Positions 15,719 through 24,794 of a DNA stretch of 64,000 bases are shown piece after piece. How positions within the stretch are numbered: position 1 is the stretch's first letter; each line of letters opens with the position of its first letter. Source of the stretch: Ignavibacteria bacterium (GTDB lineage Bacteria; Bacteroidota; Ignavibacteria; Ignavibacteriales; Ignavibacteriaceae); assembly GCA_017302895.1 (NCBI GenBank), contig JAFLBV010000002.1:1-64000 (forward strand), written 5' to 3'. The notes beneath the pieces were generated by a model. The model ran no database searches and was not told the origin of the DNA. It saw nothing but the letters and a program-made list of their open reading frames with translations. The translations under genes and the position numbers were made by a program.

Positions 15719-17389
15719 TTAATATTGTTGATCTAAAATCTCAAAGAGTCTTTTTCGTTTTAGCGGTTTAGAGATAAAATTGGTAAAACCGGCTTCGAGA
15801 CATTCCTTTTCAGTATTGGTAAGAAAGTATGCGGACATGGCAATAGCCACCGGCACATTTGGTAAAGTATTTTTTATATGCATGAAGAGTTCGATCCCGT
15901 TCATACCTGCACCGAGATTAATGTCGGTCATGAGAAAATCGAAGGAAGATTTTTCGAGAGCTTCGATTGCTTCTTTTGCTGATGAAACCAGCGTAATATC
16001 ATACTCTCCGGAAAGGTATATTTTGATCAGTTCACGGTTTGTGTAATCATCTTCAACGATGAGGATGCTCTTTTTGGGATAGTTATTCAATTTTTCCCGT
16101 ACTCCATCAGAATCGGATTCGAGCATCAAGATATCCGACTTTAATTTAAGAGTAAATTTGGAGCCATTCCCCGGTGAACTTTTTATTGAAATTTTAGCAT
16201 CTATCATCTCACAAAATCTCTTGACTATACTTAACCCGATGCCAACGCCTTCATAATTTCTGCCGATTCCTTCAGAAACCTGTCGAAACTCATCAAAAAT
16301 TATCTCCTGATCCTTAAGTGAAATACCGATTCCGGTGTCCTCAACTGAGATTGAGATGATTCTTTGTTTTTTCTGATTTTCAACTCCGAGTCTTATCAAA
16401 ATCCCACCCGTGTGGGTAAACTTTATTGCGTTGGAAAGGAGCTGTCGCATGATCTTAACGAGTATTACCTCGTCAATTTCAATTATTACAGGATGTTCAG
16501 GAATTACATAACCAAGTTTGAGTTGCTTTTTCTCAACCAAATCGTTGAATCCGTTATAAACCTGAACAACAATTTCCCTTAAATCCACAGCATGTTTTTC
16601 AGATTTGTAGTTTTCGATTTCAAGTTTTGAGAGGTCCAGAACTGCTTCCAGAGTTTCCATAAGTTTAATGGCGCTGTTATAAACTCTTTCAGCCATCTCA
16701 AGTTGTCCCTGATCCACAAGATCTTCCTTCAGCAAGGCTGAGAAACCGATTATGCCATTCATAGGTGTTCTTATTTCATGGCTCATGTTTGCAAGGAACA
16801 ATGATTTCATTCGGTTGAGAGTCTGAGCCTCATTTTTTGAACGGATAAGTTCATTCTCGAAAATCTTGTAGCTTGTGTAGTCGCTCATCTGAATAATCAG
16901 TGCATCTGTACCGGCAGGTGTCTTAAACCAAAAGTAATTTACGCGAAGAAAAGTTGATTTTTCATCCTTCTCAATCACAGAATCGTAACTGACATAGCTG
17001 ACAAAGTCCTTTTTGAGTCTTCTTTCAGCATTAAAAATTTCAGGAAATATTCTCTCCATATCATCAAGACTTCCGATTATATCCGGATCAGAGTTTATTT
17101 CCAGAATATCAATGGCACTTCTGTTTTTACCAATGAGATGCCCTTTTTCATCTAACAGCAGAATACCGAGAGAAGAGCGTTCGAACAGTGACTCCAGAAG
17201 TTGAAAAAAGATGGAGGATTCTTTATTGTCAAGGGGGTTTGGGCTATTCCCGGTTTCTGAATTGCCCGATGGAGATGAAGAATCGTTCTCCTTAGGAGTA
17301 ATTTGTCTCTTCCTGAAAATGACGAAATAGAAGATGAAAAACACGAGGTTTATCAGAGTTAAAAGGAGGAGAATAGAGTCGGTCATCAA
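15719..17389 (-). CDS. Hybrid histidine kinase (TM, PAS, HisKA, HATPase, REC)
   Basis: In this 556-residue protein one N-terminal membrane helix (ILLLLTLINLVFFIFYFVIF) is followed by a polar linker and a PAS domain around residues 60-180. HisKA has the phospho-histidine in NMSHEIRTPMNGIIGF near residue 200. The ATPase domain has QLLSNAIKFT, EDTGIGIS and GVGIGLSIVKRF. From about residue 443 a receiver domain follows, with IVEDDYTN and the probable phospho-acceptor in MTDINLG. The receiver lacks an output domain, so phosphate probably moves on to a separate protein. No such partner is next to it. The divergent neighbour starts about 120 bases away, and an RsbW/STAS cluster follows. Confidence 0.88.
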   Translation of the reverse strand: MMTDSILLLLTLINLVFFIFYFVIFRKRQITPKENDSSSPSGNSETGNSPNPLDNKESSIFFQLLESLFERSSLGILLLDEKGHLIGKNRSAIDILEINSDPDIIGSLDDMERIFPEIFNAERRLKKDFVSYVSYDSVIEKDEKSTFLRVNYFWFKTPAGTDALIIQMSDYTSYKIFENELIRSKNEAQTLNRMKSLFLANMSHEIRTPMNGIIGFSALLKEDLVDQGQLEMAERVYNSAIKLMETLEAVLDLSKLEIENYKSEKHAVDLREIVVQVYNGFNDLVEKKQLKLGYVIPEHPVIIEIDEVILVKIMRQLLSNAIKFTHTGGILIRLGVENQKKQRIISISVEDTGIGISLKDQEIIFDEFRQVSEGIGRNYEGVGIGLSIVKRFCEMIDAKISIKSSPGNGSKFTLKLKSDILMLESDSDGVREKLNNYPKKSILIVEDDYTNRELIKIYLSGEYDITLVSSAKEAIEALEKSSFDFLMTDINLGAGMNGIELFMHIKNTLPNVPVAIAMSAYFLTNTEKECLEAGFTNFISKPLKRKRLFEILDQQY

Positions 17390-17511
17390 ACTGTCAAATT
17401 ATTGCTCCGTAAAAATATTAATTTCTTCGGTTAGAAAAAGAATTTCAATTGAAAACTTAAAAAAAAATGTTAAATTTGGGCTTAATACATAGAAAGAATA
17501 AACGAAGAGAT

Positions 17512-18573
17512 ATGTCGCGAGAGCTGGTTCAGAAAATTTTGTTGATTTCGCTTGGTGTTATGTTCATCTTCTCCGGAATAAGTAAACTTTTTCCAATTGA
17601 GGCGTTTGAGACTGTTACTGTGCAACAGGGGATAATGAATTGGGAACTGGTTCCCTGGTTTTCGAGGGCAATGATCTCGTTTGAGTTGTTTCTGGGATTA
17701 TTGTTTCTGTTCAACATCAAGTTACGAAAGTTTACCCTTCCGGCATCTTTTTTGTTGCTGCTAACTTTCACAGTTTATCTGGCAATTCTCGAGTTCAGTG
17801 GAAAGGGCGGCGACAATTGTGGTTGTTTTGGTGAACTGGTTCCAATGACGGCACTTCAATCGATTCTGAAGAATCTGATTTTTATGGGTGCTGTCGGTTA
17901 TCTCTATTTCTCAATTGAAGCAGAGAAGAAATACACATTCGTTCATGTAGCTGCCGGTTATGTTGTCGTACTGGCATTGTTGCTGATTGTTTTTCCCGTT
18001 AAAGCCTATGAGGTGCTGAAAGCACCGGAAATCTCGAAACCGTTGCTCAAACCGGCTGAAAACGATTCCCTGATTCAGGCAGCAAAAACAGACAGCCTGA
18101 AAGCAATTGAGAAGGGAAAAGATAAGAAGAAAGATACTGTCACAGTGAAAAAGTCTGATGACAAGCCACCTTTGGCATCAAAATATCCCCCGGTCGTCTC
18201 GATATACAGTCAACTTGTACCCGGAGCGGACAGGGGAATTATGATTGTGGCTTTTTTGAGTCTTGATTGTGATCACTGTCTTGCAGTCGCAACAGCTTTG
18301 AATCAAAATTCGGCATCTCTTAAAGAAGCCGGAAGATATTATTTGTTTTTAGGATCTGAGGATCAGATTGAACCGTTTTTTTCTCAGTCGGGTGGGAGTG
18401 TCTCAAACAATCTGTTGACACCACAAAAATTTTATCCTCACCTTAATTCGGCCCCCCCGAAAGTAATACTTTTGGTAAACGGTAATATTGTGATGACCAT
18501 GGAAGGTGAGAGTGTGAATGTAAAAACACTAATCGACAAAATTAATGAATTGACACTAACTTATTTGATATAA
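17512..18573 (+). CDS. MauE/DoxX-family membrane protein fused to a thioredoxin-like domain
   Basis: The N-terminal 150 residues or so form four membrane helices of the DoxX/MauE type, with LGVMFIFSGISKLFP in helix 1 and a Cys pair in the GDNCGCFGE loop after helix 3. After a further helix and a Lys/Asp-rich linker (residues of about 180-235), the last 110 residues look thioredoxin-like. MIVAFLSLDCDHCLAVATAL gives a CDHC redox site, and SAPPKVILLVNG gives the cis-Pro-like turn. The protein could pass electrons across the membrane for disulfide exchange (inference). ATG 17512 is preferred; an in-frame ATG at 17467 adds 15 basic residues. The stop overlaps the RsbW-like start (TAATG). Confidence 0.75.
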   Translation: MSRELVQKILLISLGVMFIFSGISKLFPIEAFETVTVQQGIMNWELVPWFSRAMISFELFLGLLFLFNIKLRKFTLPASFLLLLTFTVYLAILEFSGKGGDNCGCFGELVPMTALQSILKNLIFMGAVGYLYFSIEAEKKYTFVHVAAGYVVVLALLLIVFPVKAYEVLKAPEISKPLLKPAENDSLIQAAKTDSLKAIEKGKDKKKDTVTVKKSDDKPPLASKYPPVVSIYSQLVPGADRGIMIVAFLSLDCDHCLAVATALNQNSASLKEAGRYYLFLGSEDQIEPFFSQSGGSVSNNLLTPQKFYPHLNSAPPKVILLVNGNIVMTMEGESVNVKTLIDKINELTLTYLI

Positions 18574-18995
18574 TGGAATTAACAAGAAGTATCTCGATAG
18601 TAAACAAAATAGAAGAGACTGTGCAGGTAACCGAATTAATCGAGTCGACTGCACAGGAAGTTGGTTTCCCTCAAAAGGATATTTATGACATTTTGATAGC
18701 AGTCGATGAAATATTGTCGAACATTGTTTACTATGCCTATGAGGAAGGGGAAGAGGGGCGAATCGAAATCAAGTTGATTTTCAAAGACAAGTCCCTTAAT
18801 ATCGAATTTATCGACGAAGGCAGGGAATTCAATCCTTTGGTAAAGTCCGATCCTGATCTTTCCATTCCACCTGAGGAGCGAGAAATTGGAGGGTTGGGAA
18901 TTTTCATAGTTAAAAAATTAATGGATTCTGTAGTCTACTCCCGGGAGGGAAAAAGGAATATTTTGAAGATTACTAAAACAAAAACCGGAGAATAA
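18573..18995 (+). CDS. Anti-sigma-factor-type serine kinase (RsbW/SpoIIAB-like ATPase)
   Basis: This 140-residue GHKL ATPase domain stands alone. The N box is AVDEILSNIVYYAYEEGEEG, the G1-like part is IEFIDEGREFNP, and the G2 box is GGLGIFIVKKLMD. Such proteins bind a sigma factor or another target and phosphorylate a STAS-domain antagonist on serine. Two STAS genes follow at once (gaps of 1 and 13 bases), which makes a partner-switching module very likely. Its start overlaps the stop of the upstream redox protein, so the genes are translationally coupled. No sigma factor and no PP2C phosphatase are encoded nearby, so the output and the dephosphorylating partner are unknown. Confidence 0.88.
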   Translation: MELTRSISIVNKIEETVQVTELIESTAQEVGFPQKDIYDILIAVDEILSNIVYYAYEEGEEGRIEIKLIFKDKSLNIEFIDEGREFNPLVKSDPDLSIPPEEREIGGLGIFIVKKLMDSVVYSREGKRNILKITKTKTGE

Positions 18996-18996
18996 A

Positions 18997-19302
18997 ATGG
19001 AAATTAAAATTAACCGGAGCGCCGGACAATTGGAACTGGAACTTGATGGAAGACTCGATATAACTTTTCAGGAAGTGCTTGAGAACGCTGTTACCGATGC
19101 TTTCGCTGAAAAACCGGAAAAAGTGATTATCAACTGTGCAAAACTCACTTTTATTTCGAGTGCCGGTCTTCGAGTTTTTATGAAGGCACACAAACTTTCA
19201 GCAACTTCGGGTACTCAACTTTTTATATCAAATTTAAATGAAACAACCAGAAAGATATTTGATATCACAGGATACCTTTCTATTTTTAATTTAATCGATT
19301 AA
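18997..19302 (+). CDS. STAS-domain anti-sigma-factor antagonist (first of two)
   Basis: The 101 residues form a single STAS domain. The conserved loop carrying the phosphorylatable serine reads LTFISSAGLRVFMKAHK, and the C-terminal part is LNETTRKIFDITGYLSIFNL. Unphosphorylated STAS proteins pull an RsbW-type kinase off its target. The gene starts one base after the RsbW-like stop, so the two are co-expressed. The N-terminal ELDGRLDITF strand is typical of bacterial antagonists. It is about 35% identical by eye to the next gene, so the pair may reflect an old duplication. Confidence 0.88.
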   Translation: MEIKINRSAGQLELELDGRLDITFQEVLENAVTDAFAEKPEKVIINCAKLTFISSAGLRVFMKAHKLSATSGTQLFISNLNETTRKIFDITGYLSIFNLID

Positions 19303-19315
19303 CCGGAAGTAGATC

Positions 19316-19654
19316 ATGGATATTACCAAAAGTACAAAAAGTGATGTAACAATTCTTGAACTGAAGGGACGGTGTGAGATTCAGGATTTTGATCTTTTGA
19401 GTAAGCACTTGACCGACATTATCGAATTGGGTGAAAAGAGGCTTATTTTGGATTTTTCGTCACTTCATTTTATCAATAGTGCCGGTTTAAGAGCCATAAT
19501 TGTGGCAGTACAAAAGATGAACAATGCATCCGGAAAAGTGGTTTTTTGCAATGTAAACGAGACGGTTGAAAAACTTTTCGGGATCACAGGCTACTCCTCG
19601 CTGCTCGAAAGATACTCATCTGTCGAAGAAGCTCTAAAAGGTATAAAAGGTTAG
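19316..19654 (+). CDS. STAS-domain anti-sigma-factor antagonist (second of two)
   Basis: This 112-residue single STAS domain has the phosphorylation loop LHFINSAGLRAIIVAVQK and the end VNETVEKLFGITGYSSLLERYSS, both close to the preceding gene. Two antagonists for one kinase would allow two different inputs to be combined (inference). It follows 13 bases after the first STAS gene. It ends with a four-base overlap with the converging WD40-type gene. Confidence 0.88.
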   Translation: MDITKSTKSDVTILELKGRCEIQDFDLLSKHLTDIIELGEKRLILDFSSLHFINSAGLRAIIVAVQKMNNASGKVVFCNVNETVEKLFGITGYSSLLERYSSVEEALKGIKG

Positions 19655-21657
19655 AAAACCGGCTTTAGATTGTCTAACGGTTTCTTGACGGTATTTTTCC
19701 CTGTCTCGATATTTTTTGGAACGGCGATTTTGAACAACAGTTTACTATCGCCGTTTGTAAATTCCACAGCATCCTTCATGGAGAGCAGACTGATTTTTCC
19801 ATCATGGATGAAAAGAGTATACTCGAGATCCCCGTTCATTCTGTCCCAAATCTGTAACAATCCGGTAGAGGAAAGCGCTGCAACATGTGATTTACCAAAT
19901 TCGGATAAACCGGTCAAAGCGAAATCACTCTCTTCGAATTGAGAAATTGCTCCCTTGTCGATATCTATTGACGATAGAAGTCCGCCATCTCCCGTTGTCA
20001 GGACGCTTCCTTTAGTGTTGAAAATTGCACCCGAAACAATACCGTTGTCATTCTGATAGGTTCTAAAATTAAACAACTGATTCGTGTTCCAAAAACGGGT
20101 AGTCCGGTCATCAGAAGTTGAAACCATATATTCACCTTTATCACCGGTAACAACCGAGTTCACCGCACCTGTATGACCGGAAAAAGTGCTTTCCTTTTTC
20201 CCTGTGAACGGGTCGACAAAATAAATAACACCTTCATATGTCCCGGCCGTAGCGAGTTTAAGCTCCTCAGAAAATCCCACGGATGTAAATTTACCCTTCA
20301 GTTCTGATGTGATTGCGCTGAGGGCACCTAAAGCATTGGCGGGCATAATTTTTAATTTTCGGTCTCCACCACTTGAAATCAGAAAATCCTTGCTGAACTT
20401 AATTGAGATTATTTCCTTTTCGTGGATTTTCTCCAACAGATTGATCTCTCCGTTTTGAAGGTTAATCACACAAATTTCTCCATCCTGGTTGCCAATTGCC
20501 ACTTTTTTGCCGTTGTTGTTGAGAGATAAGGCAGTAACCGGGGAGAGAGCCTTATAGATATTTACCGGTTTGAATGTTTCATTTAAAACCACTCTAAATA
20601 CATCACCATCGGGAGTGGAGTAGACAAGATAGTCTTTTCCTGATACGAAGAGTGCAATTTCTCCCTGAAAAGAGTTAAATTCTCTTTTTTCCAGTTCTGT
20701 TTTGTTTAGATCCCAAAAAAGTGATCTGAAGCCGAATGAGAAACTGACACCCTCGGTATCATTTTTGAACAGGAAAAGCGACAGTGTATATTCGTGGGCT
20801 TTAAAAGATTTGTAAACGGTTTTTTCACCGATGTTAATCAATAAAATCTGATTCTCGAGGGTTGTAGCTGCTGCCAGTTTTCCGGAGGGGGAAGCTGACA
20901 ATGAAGTAATCATTGAAACAGGTTTTGTGCTGATGACTCTGTTTTGTTTAGGAATTCCGGCAGGATTACAATCAAAAAATTTGATGTCACCGTTAAAAGA
21001 TGAAGCAAGCAGCACTTTCCCTTCGTTAAAATTTTGAAGTCCTGAAACATCTGAATCGAAAATCTCGCTCGAATCAGTGATTTTCTGTTTACGGGTATCG
21101 AAGAGATACAGCTTTCCTGAAGTTGCCCCCAAATACAGAATACCGGTTTCTTTGGCAAAAGTGGCTGTATTAATATCTGCGGGAAGATTTTTCATATCAA
21201 AAAGTGTGGTCAGGGAATCAGGATCCAGCCCGACCAGAAGACCTCCAAAGCCGCTACACCAAATCATATTTGAAGTTTTATCGAAGACCACACTGTTTAT
21301 TGCCCTTGATGAAATTTTTCTTTTTGATAAAAGCTTCATTGTCTCAATATCGTAGAGGCTGACCGCCCCTTTTGAGTCACCGGTAAGTATAATATTCCCT
21401 GAGAAAAAATTCATTGCATTGACAACTCCCGGCAAATTTTTAATATTTCCGGTCAAAATGCCTGTATCGTAATCCCAAATCTTAAGCAGATTATCGAATC
21501 CGGAGGTTATGCAGATTGTACCGTCTGGTGAGATAATGGCAGTTCTCACTCCGCTGGAATGATTGTTCTGGGGAACAATTTTTCCTGCCTGAGGGTAAGA
21601 AAAGTTGACCATTAAGGTACATAACAGGAATAAAACCGCCGCGAAATAGTTAGGCAT
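19651..21657 (-). CDS. Secreted WD40-repeat beta-propeller protein
   Basis: The 668-residue protein has an N-terminal signal peptide (ATG 21657 is preferred, with AAGGA 7 bases upstream; the ATG at 21663 abuts it). The rest is made of WD40-like repeats: VRTAIISPDGTICITSGFDNLLKIWDYDTG, VVTGDKGEYMVSTSDDRTTRFWNTN and several weaker ones such as LSLNNNGKKVAIGNQDGEICVINLQNG. The number suggests two propellers. It should be periplasmic or surface-exposed and act as a binding scaffold. There is no enzyme domain and no T9SS sorting tag. Its partner is unknown. It converges on the RsbW/STAS operon. Confidence 0.78.
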   Translation of the reverse strand: MPNYFAAVLFLLCTLMVNFSYPQAGKIVPQNNHSSGVRTAIISPDGTICITSGFDNLLKIWDYDTGILTGNIKNLPGVVNAMNFFSGNIILTGDSKGAVSLYDIETMKLLSKRKISSRAINSVVFDKTSNMIWCSGFGGLLVGLDPDSLTTLFDMKNLPADINTATFAKETGILYLGATSGKLYLFDTRKQKITDSSEIFDSDVSGLQNFNEGKVLLASSFNGDIKFFDCNPAGIPKQNRVISTKPVSMITSLSASPSGKLAAATTLENQILLINIGEKTVYKSFKAHEYTLSLFLFKNDTEGVSFSFGFRSLFWDLNKTELEKREFNSFQGEIALFVSGKDYLVYSTPDGDVFRVVLNETFKPVNIYKALSPVTALSLNNNGKKVAIGNQDGEICVINLQNGEINLLEKIHEKEIISIKFSKDFLISSGGDRKLKIMPANALGALSAITSELKGKFTSVGFSEELKLATAGTYEGVIYFVDPFTGKKESTFSGHTGAVNSVVTGDKGEYMVSTSDDRTTRFWNTNQLFNFRTYQNDNGIVSGAIFNTKGSVLTTGDGGLLSSIDIDKGAISQFEESDFALTGLSEFGKSHVAALSSTGLLQIWDRMNGDLEYTLFIHDGKISLLSMKDAVEFTNGDSKLLFKIAVPKNIETGKNTVKKPLDNLKPVF

Positions 21658-21769
21658 CTGCATTTCCTTTTAAAGTTTTCCGATTTTCCATAAATTAAAA
21701 ATAGTAAATCTTTAATTTACACTTTAAAAGAATTTTCTTTTTGGTGAAGAGCACAAAAACGGAGAGAAA

Positions 21770-22771
21770 TTGAGCGAGACATATGAAAAGGCCGGTGTAA
21801 GTATAGAAGCCGGTGAAGAAACTGTAAGAAGAATCAAGAAAATGGCAAAATCCACTTTTAATAAAAGTGTTCTGAGTGATATCGGGCTTTTTGGCTCATT
21901 TTATGAACTTGATCTTGAAAAATATAAAAAACCGGTTCTGGTTTCGAGTGTGGACGGGGTTGGAACAAAGTTGAAAGTGGCATTTGCGATGGGAAAACAC
22001 GACTCGGTTGGGCACGATCTTGTGAATCATTGTGTTAATGATATCGCTGTATGCGGAGCGGAGCCTTTGTATTTTTTGGATTACATGGCATTCGGGAAAC
22101 TGAATCCTGCCGTTGCAGAGGATATTGTGAAAGGCTTTACACAGGGCTGCCTCGAAAACGGTTGTGCACTTATTGGTGGGGAGACCGCTGAGATGCCTGG
22201 TTTATACAACGAAGGAGAATACGACATGTCGGGAACCATCGTTGGCGTTGTTGAAAAGGAAAAGGTAATAAACGGATCAAAAATTAAGAATGGTGATCTG
22301 CTGATAGGATTCAAGTCCTCAGGTTTGCATACGAACGGTTACTCTCTTGCGAGGAAAGTATTATTCTCAAAGTTTTTACCGACTGACTATTCGGAGGATC
22401 TTGGTAAATCCTATGGTGAGGAATTGTTGAGCATCCACAAATCATATTTAAAATTGATTAGAGCCTTTACTGAGCATGATCTGGTTTCGGGGCTCTCCCA
22501 TATCACCGGAGGAGGTATAGAAGGAAACACAAACAGAATTCTACGGGAAGGTTTGGCTCTCTCTATCGATTGGTCCGCCTGGGAGATTCCTGCAATATTT
22601 AATATCATCCAAAAGACCGGCAACATTTCCGATGAAGAGATGCGGCATGTCTTCAATCTTGGAGTCGGGCTTGTTGCAGTGGTACCGGAATCCAATGTTG
22701 ACGCTATTACAAAAATCTCCCTGAAAGAAGGTGAGACTCCTGTTGTAATGGGTAAGGTGGTAACCGCATAG
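21770..22771 (+). CDS. purM: Phosphoribosylformylglycinamidine cyclo-ligase (AIR synthetase)
   Basis: This 333-residue enzyme closes the imidazole ring in step five of purine synthesis, using ATP. YEKAGVSIEAGEETVRRIK at the N terminus, SSVDGVGTKLKVAFAMGKHDSVGHDLVNHCVNDI, IGGETAEMPGLY and HITGGGIEGNTNRIL are the diagnostic blocks. The start is TTG with GGAGAG upstream. The M1 peptidase gene follows with no gap (stop 22771, ATG 22772). No other purine gene is nearby, so purM is not in a pur operon here. Confidence 0.95.
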   Translation: MSETYEKAGVSIEAGEETVRRIKKMAKSTFNKSVLSDIGLFGSFYELDLEKYKKPVLVSSVDGVGTKLKVAFAMGKHDSVGHDLVNHCVNDIAVCGAEPLYFLDYMAFGKLNPAVAEDIVKGFTQGCLENGCALIGGETAEMPGLYNEGEYDMSGTIVGVVEKEKVINGSKIKNGDLLIGFKSSGLHTNGYSLARKVLFSKFLPTDYSEDLGKSYGEELLSIHKSYLKLIRAFTEHDLVSGLSHITGGGIEGNTNRILREGLALSIDWSAWEIPAIFNIIQKTGNISDEEMRHVFNLGVGLVAVVPESNVDAITKISLKEGETPVVMGKVVTA

Positions 22772-24412
22772 ATGAGGCGATTCATTCCTTTAGCCGTTCT
22801 GATTTTATCTTTTTCGATTAACACTTTTTCGCAAGATGTTACCGGAAAACCTTTCGACACTTGTATCGATGTAATTTCGTATCATCTTGAACTCAACCTC
22901 GTAGATGCATTCAAAAAGAGAAACAATCGAGCTTTTGAGGGAGAGGAGATTATCTCTCTTGCGGTCAAACACATTCCTAAAGATGGAAATATCTGGCTAA
23001 ATGCTTCGAAGAATTCAATTGAAATTAAAAGTGTGTCAGGTCATCTACAAATTTCAGAACGGGATGGTGACAAAGTCCGTTTTCTACTTGATAAAAGTGT
23101 AAAAAAGGGGGACACGATAGTCTTCTCGATGAAATATGCACATACCGGAGTGATTGACGAAGGATTGTTTGTTTCTCCCGGGTCCGTCTTCACCAATAAT
23201 GCACCGATAGAAGCGAGGGACTGGTTCATTTGTAAAGATCATCCGAGTGACAAGGCATTTTTCTCCGCTAAAATTTCGGTGCCATCCAACATCACTGTAG
23301 GTGCCGTAGGACTGCTCGAAAGTGTCAGCGATTCAGCAGGTATTAAAAAATGGTACTGGAAGAGCCGGCACCCGATGTCCACCTATTTAATGGTCTTTTC
23401 CGCTTCTTCAGATTACAAAACTGAAAAGTTTATTGTGACTTCTAAATTGACCGGCAATGAAATTCCGGTTGAACTATACTGGCGGAAGGGGGAGGACAAA
23501 GAGAGTGTGGACTATATCAGAAAAGCAATGCCATATATGCTCGATTTCTTCGAGGAGAGATTTGGTAAGTATCCTTTCGAGAAGATAGGTTTTGCAACTC
23601 TTACTTCAGATTTTCCTTATGGTGGCATGGAAAACCAGTCTTTCATAACGCTTTGTGCCGGTTGCTGGGACGAACTGCTCATTGTACACGAATTTTCGCA
23701 TCAGTGGTTTGGTGATCTTGTCTCTCCCAAGAGCTGGAAAGACCTGTGGTTAAATGAGGGCTTTGCTGAGTATATGGAAGCCCATTGGGTCGAGATTTGG
23801 ACACCAAAAGAGAAGAACTACTACAAATCGATCATTGAAGACTATGCGAATTACTATTTTATCATAAACCCCAAGGAAGCCATCTCGGAAAAATCGTGGG
23901 ACTATAATACTCCTCCAGGAGGTGAACTTTACAATCCTGCACTTGTATATAAAAAAGCCGCGTGTGTCATTCACATGTTAAGGCAGGAGCTTGGAGATTC
24001 AACATTTTTCCATTTGTTGAAAAGTTTCGTGACTGACCCCTCCTTAATGTACGCAAATGCATCAACAGAAGATTTTGTAAAACTGACTAATGAAGTGAGT
24101 GGAAAAGACTATTCGTGGTTCTTCCATCAGTGGCTTGATTTCCCGGGTCACCCGGTTTATGCGAACAGGACCCGCTTGTTCAGCGAGAATGGTGCCGACT
24201 GGCTCGAGATTACTTTCATTCAGAAGGAGTGGGAACGGGTATATTACAAAACAAATTTTGAGCTTCTGGTTGAATATGAAGATGGAAGCAAAGAAATTTT
24301 CAAGGGATTCAACAAAGAGAATGGAGAGACTTTTAGATTCAGAACAGGAAAAGGTGCGAAATCCGTAATTTTTGATCCCGACAATAAAATTGTGTTGAAG
24401 AAGGAGGAATAA
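22772..24412 (+). CDS. M1-family zinc aminopeptidase, secreted
   Basis: The 546-residue protein has a signal peptide (FIPLAVLILSFSINTFSQD), then a beta-sandwich domain and a gluzincin catalytic domain. The substrate-binding GGMEN motif is present in FPYGGMENQSF. The zinc site is HEFSH (H306, E307, H310) with E329 in LNEGFAEYMEAHW, which gives the exact HEXXH-18-E spacing. It removes N-terminal residues from peptides, probably in the periplasm or outside the cell. It lacks the long C-terminal HEAT-like domain of classical aminopeptidase N. It is fused head-to-tail to purM by position only, with no obvious functional link. Confidence 0.92.
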   Translation: MRRFIPLAVLILSFSINTFSQDVTGKPFDTCIDVISYHLELNLVDAFKKRNNRAFEGEEIISLAVKHIPKDGNIWLNASKNSIEIKSVSGHLQISERDGDKVRFLLDKSVKKGDTIVFSMKYAHTGVIDEGLFVSPGSVFTNNAPIEARDWFICKDHPSDKAFFSAKISVPSNITVGAVGLLESVSDSAGIKKWYWKSRHPMSTYLMVFSASSDYKTEKFIVTSKLTGNEIPVELYWRKGEDKESVDYIRKAMPYMLDFFEERFGKYPFEKIGFATLTSDFPYGGMENQSFITLCAGCWDELLIVHEFSHQWFGDLVSPKSWKDLWLNEGFAEYMEAHWVEIWTPKEKNYYKSIIEDYANYYFIINPKEAISEKSWDYNTPPGGELYNPALVYKKAACVIHMLRQELGDSTFFHLLKSFVTDPSLMYANASTEDFVKLTNEVSGKDYSWFFHQWLDFPGHPVYANRTRLFSENGADWLEITFIQKEWERVYYKTNFELLVEYEDGSKEIFKGFNKENGETFRFRTGKGAKSVIFDPDNKIVLKKEE

Positions 24413-24421
24413 TCCTCCTTC
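24400..24421. terminator. Hairpin at the M1 peptidase stop, possible bidirectional terminator
   Basis: GAAGGAGGA (24400-24408) pairs with TCCTCCTTC (24413-24421) around the stop codon, with a 4-base loop. It lies between the converging M1 peptidase and HIT genes. Neither side has a good T-run, so it may instead protect the 3' end of the transcript. Confidence 0.4.
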
Positions 24422-24445
24422 CTCTACTCCCAAAATGAAATTTCA

Positions 24446-24793
24446 TCAACCGGGAGGCCATGTCATTTTTCTGCCTCCGAGCAGGTGGATATGGAGATGA
24501 TGAACCTCCTGTCCGCCGTCATCCCCGTTGTTGATTACCAGTCTGTAACCTGATTTGTCGATCCCTTCGGACACTGCAATTTTTTGTGCAGCATCGAAGA
24601 GGGAGGCAAGTAATTCCGGGTTTTTTGGCAAATCGAAATTTTGAATTTTATCAATTTCCAGTTTTGGAATTATAAGAATATGAACCGGAGCTTTCGGATT
24701 GATATCCTTGAAAGCAAGCACTTCATCATTTTCAAAAACGATGTTTGCCGGGATTTCTTTTCGAATGATTTTAGAAAAGATGGTTTCTGCCAT
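24446..24793 (-). CDS. HIT-family nucleotide hydrolase (Hint-like)
   Basis: In this 115-residue protein the start at ATG 24793 is fixed by AAGGAG 7 bases upstream; a longer frame to 24859 lies inside the upstream gene. ETIFSKIIRKEIPANIVFENDEVLAFKDINPKAPVHILIIPK is the N-terminal Hint pattern. The histidine triad is HHLHIHLLGGR. Hint proteins hydrolyse phosphoramidates such as AMP-lysine or AMP-NH2. It starts one base after the NtrC-type regulator stop, so the two form an operon, though no functional link is known. Confidence 0.93.
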   Translation of the reverse strand: MAETIFSKIIRKEIPANIVFENDEVLAFKDINPKAPVHILIIPKLEIDKIQNFDLPKNPELLASLFDAAQKIAVSEGIDKSGYRLVINNGDDGGQEVHHLHIHLLGGRKMTWPPG

Positions 24794-24794
24794 T

